From assembly GCA_028554795.2 (NCBI GenBank), contig CM068831.1, positions 35,465,644-35,529,643 on the forward strand: a stretch of DNA of 64,000 nt, in the 5' to 3' direction. This document shows positions 25,401-37,034 of this stretch, piece by piece (position 1 is the stretch's first letter; every line of letters starts with the position of its first letter). The DNA comes from Sinohyriopsis cumingii (lineage: Eukaryota; Mollusca; Bivalvia; Unionida; Unionidae). The notes under the pieces were generated by a model. That model was not told the DNA's origin, searched no databases, and saw nothing but the letters and a program-made list of their open reading frames with translations. A program made the position numbers and the translations under genes.

Positions 25401-26597
25401 CACTAAAGTGTGATCATAAGCTGATGTTCTCACAATTTAGGAACTTGACCCTATCAAGAAAGTGTAACATTTAGTACAAGATAGAAGTTTGTTAAGTTTT
25501 GCGAACTTAATGTTTTGTTGGCACTGCACAGGCACTTTTAAAATCATAATCATTGGTAGTGACTTGAGAGTAATGTATTAAAGTCATATTATCTACAGCC
25601 TGTAAACATTAAAGTACGAAATTTAAATTTAGTTATTGGCATGGATTGATTAAACCAATTTATCTGAAATAATCATATCATTCTGCAAACTGATGTTTCC
25701 CATGTTGCAACCTTGATTACCACATTCTGTACTTTGAGAAGTTTCTGCCATTGCAGCAGAACATCTTAACTCCAGAGGACGATGGAAATCTGTCTATATA
25801 AAAACGTTAAGCTTCTTCTTTGTATTCGTACAGACGCTGATAACCAGAGTTACATGTGTTTTTATTTACACTGTATATATGTCAGCTAATAACGAATATC
25901 AATTGTTCTGGAGTAAGTCTGATATGTTAGTACTAGTTCTGTATACAAGAAAATAAACTTAAGCCACAATGATGTGGGCAGCATGATTTATCTAAACTTA
26001 TCAGATAATATATTAAGCAACCTCATCATAATAATTCTCAAGTTATGGACAAACCTGTACATTTGTAAAACTTGAGAAATAACTCACACATTTGTCAGTC
26101 ATTAGAGCTTTCTGAAAATACCACCATACGTCCCACAGTATACCGCTTTAATAGGAGAAAACAGCAATGTAATGGTCTGGAGCAGGAAACTGAATCTTGA
26201 TGGTAAAATCTCCGTCTGTCAATAGCTAAAAATATTTTGCATTGATTTGTCGCAAAATAATAGCATGCTATAACCGTGATATTATTTGAAAATTTTTGAC
26301 ATTATTTTGAGGTAAAAGAAAGCAAATATTTCGGCTAAAGAATTTGCCGACACCACGGAAAATTAAATGGCCAGTACCTTATAACAGATGAATTTGCTAT
26401 GTCCATGTTGTACATGGTGTAATCTAAACCTGTAACCAAAGTGCAGTGATTAAGCTTATCTTGTGCTGACATTAGAGATTATGTTGATACAGTTAGGAAG
26501 TGTTGATACTAAAGCATGCATGCAATTCACCAGCTACACTATTGATTTAGTGGATGGGGAACCTTTGAATGGGATGACAACATCAGAGCTAGATATT

Positions 26598-26600
<3 letters not shown>
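25401..26600. other. No gene recognised
   Basis: AT-rich sequence following the LINE remnant. I see no poly(A) or microsatellite tail marking the LINE 3' end. Confidence 0.5.

Positions 26601-26601
<1 letters not shown>

Positions 26602-26636
<35 letters not shown>
26602..26636. repeat. (GA)n microsatellite
   Basis: About 17 GA units. The 105-codon frame spanning it has an Arg-Glu run coming from the repeat and no recognisable domain. Confidence 0.95.
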
Positions 26637-26639
<3 letters not shown>

Positions 26640-27260
26640 TTCCCAACTTTAAGTTCCATTACCATAAGAGGACGACGCGAGTCTGACGGCGGATCTATGC
26701 AAGACAGCTGTATTAATGCCTTATTTGGATCGAGTCTTGCACTTTCTCAGCGGACCTTCAGTTCATTGCTGCCTGTTTGAGTTAGAGCACAGTAAATACT
26801 TGTTTGCAAATCCAAATTCCACAGACTGAATATTCAATAGAATCCGTGAACGATATTGACAATCTTGTTCGTAACGATTTCTACTAAATTTGACTGCCAT
26901 AGTGAGATGGTTGGTATAGTGAAATAAACATATAATGGTCTGTTTGTAAATTTCCATCTTTTTCTTAGACTTGTGTGCTTATTCCTTGACGTAACAACAC
27001 TAAACACGAGCCTATAGAAAATTGAGAAAACAGTTTGACATGAAGGAGAATTGATAATAACCTCGTACGTTTCGTTACTGATCAAACAAGGAGACAGTTT
27101 GTAATACACGCTATCCCAACACTATTCGTTTGTCCATATCCAGATCCGACATGTGTAACCCCACTTCACACTCAATGGATCTGAGCCCAGAGGGGATGAA
27201 TCAAACTTCCAAGAAACACTGCACACATCTACAGACAACCCCAGTCATACCCCAAACCGC

Positions 27261-27521
27261 GTTAAGTCAATTTCTTGAATGATGTAGAAGGAACTGTGCA
27301 ATCGTGCACAACTCCTTAAATGACCATATACTTCATTAATAGAAGCAAGCGTCCAACCCCTATGGTTCCACCCGTATACATTTGAAGACCATTAGATCAA
27401 TGTCTTGATTGGTGTGGAAGTAACTGTGCAAGAGTGTACAACACCTTTAATCACCATATATTTCATTAACAGAAACGTGTCGAACCCTTAGTCTTCTGCC
27501 TAAGTACATTTGAAGACCACT
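27261..27521 (+). repeat. Tandem duplication of about 130 bp
   Basis: Two adjacent imperfect copies begin TTAAGTCAATTTCTTGAAT (27262) and TTAGATCAATGTCTTGATT (27392). Both contain GGAAGGAACTGTGCAA-like and CACCATATAYTTCATTAA-like blocks and end ATTTGAAGACC (27380-27390, 27508-27518). Identity is roughly four in five positions by eye. Confidence 0.8.
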
Positions 27522-28327
27522 CCTATCATCACATAAATTTGGAGACTATCTTAAACGGTATAAAATGAATCTACGACATTAAGCAGATATGAACGTTTAG
27601 ACAGAGCAGCTCTGACCTCACCATTGCTTCGACACACGAGGAGATAATAACTTTAGTTTATTTTTAATTTTGAATAAATTCAAGGTTCGCAATAATAATT
27701 ACCAGTTAAATTACATTACTCTTATTCATGTCTAATTTGAAGAACTCTGCTTAACTTGGTAGAAACGGACGTCACGCAAAAAAAAAAAAAAGAAAGCGCA
27801 GAGAATTTATTCGACCCTCTCGAGACCAACTGATTATCTGAGGATTGTTTAGTTATAGGTTTTGTCATTATTCAGATGATGAGACACTTAACTATATTTT
27901 TCCTTCTTAAAGAATGTTACCTATAGTTAACATTTCTGTCATTCTCAAAGATGCAGTTGTGATTAATGTAGTTAAGAACAGATAAAAGACTATTGTTTTC
28001 CTCACTCGGGACAAAAGGCAGACCTCATTATCATTTGGTCAAATCCCTTGTGTAAATGACAACGTATTGTCTGCTTTTTGACACGCAAATACACTACACC
28101 AAAGAAGCTAGAGACCTTTTGATTAAGAGAGGACAATATATGTCTATTCTCCTAAAATGTACACGTCACAATAAAAGCAGGAATTTTCCCTAATATTATA
28201 ATAGCTCGTAAGTAACAATGTGAGCATTTGGTAATTCAAATGGCTGGAGCCATTCATCCACTGATATTTGTGAGAGCTAATTTTCAGCAATATCCTGTAA
28301 TAATGTTTATTGGTTCTTAATTCTACT

Positions 28328-28420
28328 CGAGAATTTCCAAGGTTCTTCCTCCACCAATAATACTGAACACTCTGTATATCCTAACATTTGCAGAAAAAGG
28401 GCTTAAAACGACAACAACGG
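28328..28420 (+). mobile_element. SINE-A 3' fragment
   Basis: It contains GGTTCTTCCTCCACCAATAA, TACTG, CTGTATATCCTAAC and a terminal GGCTTAAAACGACAACAACG, collinear with the last third of SINE-A. The tRNA-like head and the middle are absent or unrecognisable. Confidence 0.75.
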
Positions 28421-30330
28421 CCATAAATATTTAAGCCATAACGTTTTCAAACAAAATTAAATATTTTCATTAGGATCACATTCTACATATATTTCATCAT
28501 TCATCAGATTGCTGTCTTTATAGGATATGAGCAGTTCCCAGGTGTGCGTACGATCGATAGCTTATTGGTGTTATCTCTCCCATTCTCTGCTATCTCTGCA
28601 TAATCAAGTGCCAAAATAAGGCCCTTAGGCCCTTGTGTGAATGCATGGACAACTTATCTGATTCATAATCTTCGCTCGTTATGCCATTAAGTCATACTTA
28701 AAAGACATTATAATTCCTCAACGGTGTATTTTAGAAAGCTTTAGGCTCTAAGAGCAACATTACGCAATATCTTCGAATTATCTTACTGCACTAATCTGCA
28801 TTCATTTCTTTAGATGCACATGATTTTAATAATAATATACCTCCAAGGGAAATTACCAAGAATAATGTTTGGAAATTGTACCTATTTCTTGGGTTCACGT
28901 CGTTCTGTGACACGATGTTATAATGAATCAATATCGATAATAGTTGACTTTTGGATCACTCACACTTCTGTGCAGAGGGTCACGTCAATTTGCTTCATCT
29001 ACTCACATAAAAATGATTACATTCCTAAAACATTCAATAGGGTGTGTAAATAAATATAAAAACAAACAGCATAGGCAATTTATTTCGTTTATCACGCATG
29101 ATTAGACGCACTTTGAACAGTTTCATTCAGCATGTTATTACAAAATTAGTCGAATACAACAAAAGATCAATATTTTAAAGTTCTCTAAGATCAGCAGATT
29201 CCTCTTCTTTTTTTTTTTTGAAGAGTTAAACGTGTGGAAATTAATTATGATATCAGCTAAAACAACTAAAATTTCGTCCAAAGTTATTTTGTCGTTATAT
29301 GATTTAATGACAAGTGTGTTGAGCAAGGATTTTCAGTGAATGCAAACCTCACCTGTCCAAATGTTTTAATCTGTGAAATAAAACCGGCTGGATTTGTCAT
29401 CTGTGACGAAATGCACATAGTCTATCTAGCCATATAACCCTTTGCATTTTGTAAGACTCATAACACAGATCTAACTTATCCAGTGATTTTTGTAATGTTA
29501 TTTTATCCCGACACAGCATGCTGATACGCACAGATATGAGTAACGTTTAACATTTCAGGAATGTAATCAGCAGCAATTCCATTCTATTTCACATGAGTTT
29601 TGAAAAGTGACTGTCGTTTAGAAAGACAGTTTGCTCTTAAATGTATTTAGATGAAAGGCTAAATGTGACATCCTTGAAAAACGAGCTTTTGATATTTTCA
29701 AAAATACTTAAAAGTTTGCGCAACAAAGCTATTGGTTAGAGCAGATTATTTGACATTAAAGACAGTCATTGAAAACAAAAATAGCATTTAAAGTCAGTCA
29801 TTTAAAACAAGCATAATACTAGTGGAAGAAGTGTTAATTACTAACAAATAAACACACATTATTCAATTTTAAATGTTATTTATAAAGCAATTAAAAACTG
29901 TCTTTAAATAAACCATTCAGTTTCATTAATCATATCTATTGATTTATTACTGTTGCTACTACTATTACTAAAACTCATTCGATGGTATCGTCCGTTCCTG
30001 GCAACGTTTTAGATGTTCTTTTTTTCTGGACGCTGTACCCTAAGATGTCACCGACATCATCCATCACACAATGGATTAATTTAAAGAAAAGCATAAATGC
30101 AACCCCTCCCCCAACAACGTATCAAAGCAAAAACAAAAACACAAAAATCTAACAATATCAAAGGTTAGATCAAACGCTGACGGAAGAATAAGAAACCTTT
30201 CTCCAAGAACTGACGAGGAAACGAGAAATAAAACATCAATCTCAGCGGTCAAACAGTCAGCTCGTGTATATTACCATAGATCATCACGGAACTGAAAAGG
30301 ATGACAAAATGCTATCAGTGCTTTTTGACC
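28421..30330. other. No gene recognised
   Basis: About 1.9 kb of AT-rich sequence. The 79-codon frame at 28814-29053 (+) is unrecognised. Confidence 0.5.
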
Positions 30331-30332
30331 AA

Positions 30333-30402
<70 letters not shown>
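30333..30402. repeat. (TA)n microsatellite
   Basis: About 35 TA dinucleotides. Confidence 0.97.
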
Positions 30403-30405
<3 letters not shown>

Positions 30406-30494
30406 TCTGTATTAGTATCGAAAGGCACCTCAGAAAAGCAATAATGACATGGTGCCAATAATGTTTAGGTAAACGTAACAATTAAAATTTCACA

Positions 30495-30535
<41 letters not shown>

Positions 30536-31075
30536 CTCAGTATAGCGCCTAATCTTTAGAAGCTCTAAGCGCTTTACAACATTAGACAACACCTATAACA
30601 TAAAAAAACATATATAATGATACTATCACACAAAACAAACACCATAAAATTAGAAAACATAAAAAACATGATGAAAATATTTAAGGTAGAGAACATTATT
30701 ACGCCTTTAAATTTGTTCTTGCAGTCGAAATAAGTAAGTTTTAAGAGCACCCTTGAATGGGATGACTAAGCCTTTCTGCCTAAATTCAGTGGGCAATTAT
30801 TCAACGTTGCAAGGCCCTGGTATGCAAAAGAACGTTGTCCATATGACTTTGTTTTCATAGTGGGAATAATGAGTATACGATTGTCAGAAGAGGAAAGTAA
30901 GTATAGTACTGGTGCGTACACATGGGTGAGGTCGGATAGGTATGTTGGACTGGAGTCCGTCAGTGAAACGTAGCACAGAGAACAAATTTTGTGTTTGATT
31001 CTGGATTGAATGGATAGCCAGTGTTGGGTACAGAGCAGCGGGGAGGTGTGCTCTGATTGTAGTAGAAATATATGG
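30495..31075 (-). mobile_element. L2/CR1-like LINE, 5'-truncated 3' end with (ATT)n tail
   Basis: On the minus strand the end of an ORF2 is readable: SEHTSPLLCTQHWLSIQSRI, then YVSLTDSSPTYLSDLTHVYA and MKTKSYGQRSFAYQG. This C-terminal pattern (thumb region followed by KTKxxGQRSFxYxGP) is typical of L2/CR1-like LINEs of marine animals. The 3' untranslated part carries AAAGCGCTTAGAGCTTCTAA and GATTAGGCGCTATACTGAGTC before an (ATT)n tail (30495-30533). The same element, nearly identical in this tail, lies at 60265-61499. The protein frame shifts near its end (LATLNNCPLNLGRKA instead of PATWNELSTEVRHK). Only the last 580 bp remain. Confidence 0.88.
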
Positions 31076-31935
31076 AAGATAAATATTTCTAAATAAATAC
31101 AAACCTGAAGCACAACCAGATAAAATATAAAATAAAGACGTTGAATACTTATATTATAATGTGCTGTATAAACCACATTCTATTATAGATCCCATCATCA
31201 TTTCTGTTATTTCTTTTTAATAAATATTTTTTATTGAGCTGGAATCAAAATAAATGTCTCTCAGGGCTGAAGTAGATTAACTTAACATAATTAAACTCGA
31301 ATGTGTTTTACTGTCAAAAGAAACTGATAGGATATGCATTCATGTCGAGGTTCACGCTTTAGGAGCTACGTACAGGTGCGATGTATGTTAGATAGCCGAT
31401 CAGCACAATATCATCTAATCTCTGTGAATATTTTACTTTAAGGAGGTCAATATATACTAGTAGGTTTGATGTTACGAAACGTGTTTAAGGAAGGTTCTTT
31501 TCGTATGTTGCCACATATGAAGACTGCAGGGCAGCTGCCCAGTTATTATCCTAACAAAGTGACTGGAGAGTTAGCAGTATGGGATAATGGGATAATTTCT
31601 CTAGGTGCATGCACAAATCATGTTTCTCTAGGTTCTTGGGCGTAGAGGGTCGTCAGATTTAAGACTTTGTGAGGTATTTAGTGTTCAAAGGAAATACGCA
31701 AGCATGTTCAAATTTTTTTTGTTTTGTTTGAGCGATTGCAATATAGTTTTAAACATTGGAGAACAAATGTACCTTAAACAGCAAAATACTGAGGATTTGT
31801 CGTTAACAGGTTTGATATGAAGCCATGCAGTAATGGAATGTCTGTTCCAACCGTTGTCGTTACAAAAGGTCTGTATACACGGACGTATGTCCACAATAGG
31901 GGGTGTTGGTTTCATGGCATCTATCGTGAAAATGG
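31076..31935. other. No gene recognised
   Basis: AT-rich sequence between the LINE fragment and the SINE-B copy. Confidence 0.5.
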
Positions 31936-31939
31936 AGAT

Positions 31940-32211
31940 GTTTGCGTGTGTGATTTGGATTCTTAACTTAGCTTTAACAATGTTGCAGTCATATCGCTAC
32001 GATGTCTGCAGTGTGGCAGTTTGTAGTGATGTCTAGGACTGGGGCAGCATGCCGTAGACATGTAACATGATGTCCCACCCAGTTACATTATTCTGACACC
32101 AGGCCGACCAGTCCTAACACTAACCTCTTCATATTGAGCTCGAAGCGATGCAGCTGTTAGTACCATTTTTGTAAGTCTTTGGTATGACTCGGCCGTGGTT
32201 CGAACCCACGA
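31940..32211 (-). mobile_element. SINE-B, 5'-truncated copy
   Basis: The minus strand begins inside the tRNA-like head at the B box GTGGGTTCGAACC (32195-32210), a canonical GGTTCGAANCC promoter element, and lacks the A box. The body matches the 8.7-9.0 kb copy: CATACCAAAGACTT, GGTGTCAGAATAATGTAACT, ATGACTGCAACATTGTTAAA and a short CACACG tail. It also keeps a segment (around 32000-32025) that the other copy lacks. It abuts the LINE remnant at 32225-33470. Confidence 0.87.
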
Positions 32212-32224
32212 GAAAAAGGAAATA

Positions 32225-33470
32225 ATGTTAAAGGACGTTATGAACCGGAAAAAAATAAATATAATCTAAGGGATAATTAAAACCATGGTGGCGATTTTTA
32301 AGCATAGAATGTAGTAATATTTCCATAACTGATTGCTGTTTGGTTTATGAGCCTGTAGGACTTGTTCCTCTGGCTTCAGTGCTCAGCGGTGAGATGGATT
32401 AGAAGACAATCTCGTCGTAATTTGAAGAGTCATTTTCATCCGCTTGAGATAATGCGATAGCATATATATCTCAAGATAGAGATTGTACGAAGGGGAAGTT
32501 TTAAATGCACCCAAAGTGTAAGTCCCTACCTTGTTTCATCGCATCATACAGGGTACGTTTTATTCACAAGATGATCCATATACAGTTGCGCATTAGGCTA
32601 GTTTCGAATGTTCTAATGATCTATACAACCGAAGCACATTCGATCTGCTCCCCAATATATTTATCACAGCCCTTATTAAATCAAGTGCTTGTACATTTGC
32701 TCCCGAGGTATCTAATATTTGGATATAAATGCCGTTCAGGGTAAATCGGGCACTATAAATGTTTGTGAAAAAGGCGCATTCAAACAGTATTACATTTCAA
32801 ATCTTTGATCCTTTTTTGTCCATTTTTAAATCCTCTTCAAGTTTAGCTTTAACTGACGTTATGTGGTATTTTACGCTTGGGATATAGCTGGCTGATCAAA
32901 ACGTCGCCAACAAAATTATCATTTCCTGAATTAGGGCATTTGCTATGCTGTTAATTTTGATGTTGAATAGGACAATCAACATTATGCTGCCCTCTGTTAG
33001 ATCTATATTTTGACGATGAATTTCAGAAAGGGTGGTAGCTACCTTCAAGGAAATTTATGTCCACGAGAAAGGTGGATTACAATCTGGCATATTGTCGTTT
33101 AGACCTAGATTGACTGGTTCAATCATAATGCTATACGTCTATATGGTGTTGAAAGCCTTTCCCATTCAAAAAGTTGACAACCATAAGTTCCTTATTATGA
33201 AAATTTCTCTATTAAATGTTTTAGGTGTGGCAAGATGGGTCTTCTGCTTCTCTAGATTCTGAAGCTCCATTAAACGTCCGTGGAATAGTAATTTGCTGTA
33301 CTCTTGATACTTGAAGATTGCACCTTTTATCATCTGTTCAATGGTTTTCGAAAATACAGATTGTTAGTGATATGAGACTGGTATCACTGTTTCTTTTCGC
33401 TAAGAAGGTGCATATTAAATAAGGTATGTGGTCTGTAGCTCTCTGAGAATGAAAGGTCTGTTGTAATCTT
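32225..33470 (-). pseudogene. I/Nimb-like LINE ORF2: decayed reverse transcriptase domain
   Basis: Minus-strand readings give the RT subdomains in the right order. KTIEQMIKGAI (33317-33349) is the family KTxExMI segment. KAFNTI follows at the catalytic motif A position (the Asp-containing DLEKAYDTTW region; the Asp is lost here). EGSIMLIVLFNIKINSIANA (about 32936-32999) is motif B. FVGDVLIS (32893-32913) is motif C, with one of the two catalytic aspartates changed to Gly. Then come LRLYRSLEHSKL, VYGSS and LGAFKTSPS in the thumb, and LKRMKMTLQITTRLSSNP (32391-32450) in the spacer before RNase H. Stops and frameshifts are frequent. An insertion of about 50 bp seems to separate SYRP from the next RT block near 33400. 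This may be a separate insertion or part of the element whose ORF1 lies at 37.7-38.7 kb on the same strand. Confidence 0.75.
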
Positions 33471-33599
33471 CAGCATTGGCAGATCTGAGGCGTAGATTAG
33501 CCTTTTTTGTTTCTTGTTTTTACATGGCTGACAGTTTAAGAATAAATCTCTTATGACGAGATTTTTAGGAATGATTCTGCCAGTGAATAGGAGATTTTT

Positions 33600-34043
33600 T
33601 AAGTATGTCCTTTACTATTTCACCATCCTGCGTTCAATGCGTTGATGCAGCTTATTTTATTTGTGCCAGCGAGTTTTGTACCATCTTCTACAATGATTTT
33701 TAGAGAGAGATGCTTCATTAAACCATGATTTGTTAACGAGTTGGAGAATCTCGGATTCTTTTAGCATTATATTCACAGCGGCGTGCTGGAATATCTTTTA
33801 AATAGGAACATTGTATCAATTACCTTATCAAAACCATGTACTGCTAAAGTGGTTTCGGGGGCGGGGGTATATGTCTTTCATTCTGTCCTGTTCTTTTTCA
33901 AACACCGCAGAGGTGGTCACCAACATTCCGAGATAAGTAAACGAGACTGATTCCAGAATATCAGATCCATGGACTATTGTTACCCGTGGTATGATGCATG
34001 TTGGTATATGATTTATCATTAAAAAGCAACGATTGTCTTTCAA
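33600..34043 (-). pseudogene. Possible further LINE fragments
   Basis: A 71-codon minus-strand frame (33828-34043) reads IVHGSDILESVSFTYLGMLV, resembling the IxGxxIExVxxFTYLG segment that follows the catalytic motif in LINE reverse transcriptases. In the order of an RT gene this belongs after, not before, the domain at 32.2-33.5 kb, so it would be a different insertion. Between them, 33650-33790 reads VNKSWFNEASLSKNHCRRWY, which resembles the PWFNxxC linker between endonuclease and RT. Both assignments rest on short stretches. Confidence 0.4.
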
Positions 34044-34049
34044 AACAAA

Positions 34050-34925
34050 GGGTTTCTCAGATGCAAAAGTAATGTGACATTGGTCTCAACAATCGGGAGA
34101 AACACGGACATTGTGTATGGAGATGACGTCACTGTTTAGCGTCCAGTCCGTGTACTCTTGAGAGAAAACAATGATTCTGTTTTCCATGCACAGAAGCTAA
34201 TTTGCAAGTCAAACGTTACGATCAACAATGAAATTAAAGAAATCAGTTCCAGGAAAAAAAGTTCTTGTGAATTCCTGGAAGCATGTTAAAAAAGTGGACC
34301 TAATATTTCCACCAAAGCAAGAGACTCCTATATGTATCAAGGACAGATACAATTTCCCATTTGAAGTAGGTAAAGTTAGATCATAAGTGTTACATTTAGT
34401 GACGCGTAAGCAAGCGGTATGAATTAGTAGACAGCCTTAAAATGAAACGGAACCATCCTAATTTTATCATTTTACATTGTTAATGTTTACAAGAGGTTAT
34501 TCTTATCCCTAAGGTTTGCGTGGCGCATCGAAACTATATTTTGTATGTACATGTTTTGTCCTTATCTCATTGTCTGAACTTTAGCTTGCAATCGGGCAGA
34601 AGAGAAGTAAGATGGGTATGCCTAAGACATACAGTTTCTCGTTAAATATTGTGCGGAACAGGTAGAAAATACTCCAAAATGAATGATACTTAGATCACTT
34701 ACATGAAACTATTATCAGTAGAGTTAAAACAATACATGGAGTTATGTAGCTATGCATTGTAGTAAGAACGGCTGAAATGGCTAAATTATATTTTCTGGTT
34801 TTCAACACCCGTGTTTCGGACGTGATATAAGTATGGACAAATATTGTTTTATTTGATTATCATAATATGTTTTAAATACGGTTAAAATAATGATATGAAT
34901 TTATCAATCCAACAAATCTACAAAG
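34050..34925. other. No gene recognised
   Basis: AT-rich sequence. A plus-strand reading with VYGDDV near 34115 recalls the YxDD motif, but nothing around it resembles a polymerase. Confidence 0.45.
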
Positions 34926-34930
34926 CACGT

Positions 34931-35077
34931 TTTGTCAATTAGTTGTGTTGTCCTAGTATGCTTTGGTTAATGTAATGCTTTTGTCAATTTGTTGCGTCGT
35001 CCTAATATGCATTAGTCAATGTAATGCTTTTGTCAATTTGTTGTGTCGTCCTAGTACGCATTGGTCAATGTAATGCT
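34931..35077 (+). repeat. 49-bp minisatellite, three copies
   Basis: Units begin TTTGTCAATT at 34931, 34980 and 35029, an exact 49-bp period, and each ends TGTAATGCT. Copies two and three are closer to each other than to the first. Confidence 0.95.
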
Positions 35078-35091
35078 TTACTCAAGATATT

Positions 35092-35180
35092 CATTTAATA
35101 CTATGTTTAATATTACTACTCATTTAATACTATGTTTAATATTACTACACATTTAACAATATTTTTAATATTACTACACA
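35092..35180 (+). repeat. 29-bp minisatellite, three copies
   Basis: Units begin CATTTAA at 35092, 35121 and 35150, each with TTTAATATTACTAC. It starts 15 bp after the unrelated 49-bp array. Confidence 0.93.
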
Positions 35181-35184
35181 TTAT

Positions 35185-36745
35185 GCTACGATTTAATTTT
35201 ATTTAATGAGCTGGCTCTACGCTTGAAACAAAATTTTTTGTAAAGCACAGCCATAAGAAAGTGCTTGCCTTTTTAGCATTCTAAATATACTACATGTATT
35301 TGTTTTGCACATTTTGATATTAATGCATTTATTTTCCGAATATATTACCAATTATCCAGCTATTGGAAAACATAGAGCTAACCGATGGATCTCGGTGCAT
35401 CTCCCACGTTTTTTAACATTTGTTTCTGCCCTCTACTTCCTTCCCACATCGACTCAGGCCTACCAGCCACTTCGAGTCCCTAGTCATTATGTTTCACACA
35501 AACAGAAGCATGCATAATGTTTTGTAAAAATATTTACGAATGTCAAAGTAATTGTACGTAATTTACATATGACCTTTAACCTCCCACAAAAACATCAGGG
35601 CATAGTCCTAAAAATCGTACTTCTGTTGTTGACTGGCACGAACTAGCCAACTTTATGCAAAGTTTGGTGACTTTTCACACGACGGTTTATGTGGATATAT
35701 AGAGTTCAGTCAGAAGCACGGACGGACTTAGAAATGGAGGGTTTCACAACATGCAATCGCTATTGCGTGAGGATGAATATGAATGACAGGTTACTGCTGG
35801 CTTCAATAGGTCAAATAGGCTCATTATTATACCTAAGTTGCATTGTTTCTACAGTATTGTTTACCGATGGTCGAGAAAGATATTCATCTCTTTGAGAATA
35901 TATCACTCAAGGTATCACTTGATGCGGGCTTAAACAATAGACTGTGGAACTTTTATTTCGATGTGACATTAACTGAGCTGCAATGATTGACTGTTATGGA
36001 TGATATAGGTTGCAATTTTAGACTATTTCTGAAAATTATTTGTTCACGGTGTTTGATGAATTGAGGAGCCAAATCAATTCTCGCTGCAAAGCGAATTATG
36101 TTTGAATTTTTTAAAAAAAGAGTTTAAACTTTAAAGCACATTGTGAAATCAATGAATTAGACAATTATTGAGTGTAGATTAATTTAATTTCAACTGAAAA
36201 TAAAGTTTGAACTTTACAGATTTATGTGAGGAACGTGAGTCACCTGTAGATATTGCCGTAGATGTACCACATGCACTTATCTATTGTGAGTTAAATGATT
36301 AGCCCAGAAAAAATGTGTATATAATGAAATTCCAGGCACTTTGTTAATCGCGTGTACTCAGTATTTTTTGGACACAAATTCAATGACCGCGGATATTACA
36401 TGTTTGTCTCAATCGTGATGACCATGAAAGCATGTTTTTATGTATAATTTATAAACGATTTGTATGTAAGATCTTGTCAAGGTGCAGTAATCAAAAAATA
36501 CCAAGACCATGGAACTATTTGTGAATTTCCTGAGTAAATGAACTCAAGGGTGGAATATCGCAAAATGTTTATTATTGGTTGCGGCAAGTAATACAAATTT
36601 GTACAGTATTTCTGACCTATTTAAAGATGTCGTAAAATGCGCTACGCATGGAAAGGGTGGTGATATTTCACGAGGATTTATAATAGTCTACTAACAACTA
36701 TATAATCTGCATGCTGTGTTCTTCTGCTAAGCACACTACTTATGA
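35185..36745. other. No gene recognised
   Basis: AT-rich sequence. Short frames at 35305-35517 and 35689-35895 (+) carry no recognisable domain. Confidence 0.5.
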
Positions 36746-36759
36746 CGTTCCTACACCAA

Positions 36760-37023
36760 ATGGGGGCCCCGAGTGGCCGAGTGGTCTAAAGCGCTCTCCG
36801 TTAAGGATCACTGCCATCTCACCTCTGTCTGTGCTTGTTCGATTCTCGGATTCAGCCAACGTGGGTACGTGAGAAAGCTTTCCAGTAGCTTCTCGTGGGT
36901 CGGTGGTTCTTTCCGAGGTTTTCCCGGGTTATTGCTCCACCATTAATACTGGCCGCCATGTATAGCCTATCGTGTGCTGAAAAATGGCGTTAAACCCTAC
37001 AACAACAACAAAAACAACAAAAG
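36760..37023 (+). mobile_element. SINE-A, intact copy with 11-bp target duplication
   Basis: It starts TGGGGGCCCCGAGTGGCCGA. The A box TGGCCGAGTGG is at 36774-36784 and the B box GTTCGATTCTC at 36837-36847, so the head is a Leu/Ser-type tRNA derivative. The middle carries GTGAGAAAGCTTTCCAGTAG, TTCTCGTGGGTCGGTGG and TTTTCCCGGGTTATTGC. The 3' part is ACTGGCCGCCATGTATAGCC, GTGCTGAAAAATGGCGTTAA and a (CAA)n tail. TCCTACACCAA flanks it at 36749-36759 and 37024-37034, an exact target-site duplication that fixes both ends. A SINE depends on a LINE for retrotransposition and on RNA polymerase III for transcription; both tRNA boxes look usable. Confidence 0.97.
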
Positions 37024-37034
37024 TCCTACACCAA

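Noticed and set aside
36762-36850. Possible functional tRNA gene (Leu or Ser type)
   Set aside because: The A and B boxes are good, but the same head recurs attached to the same body and tail with target duplications, so it is a SINE head and not a tRNA gene.
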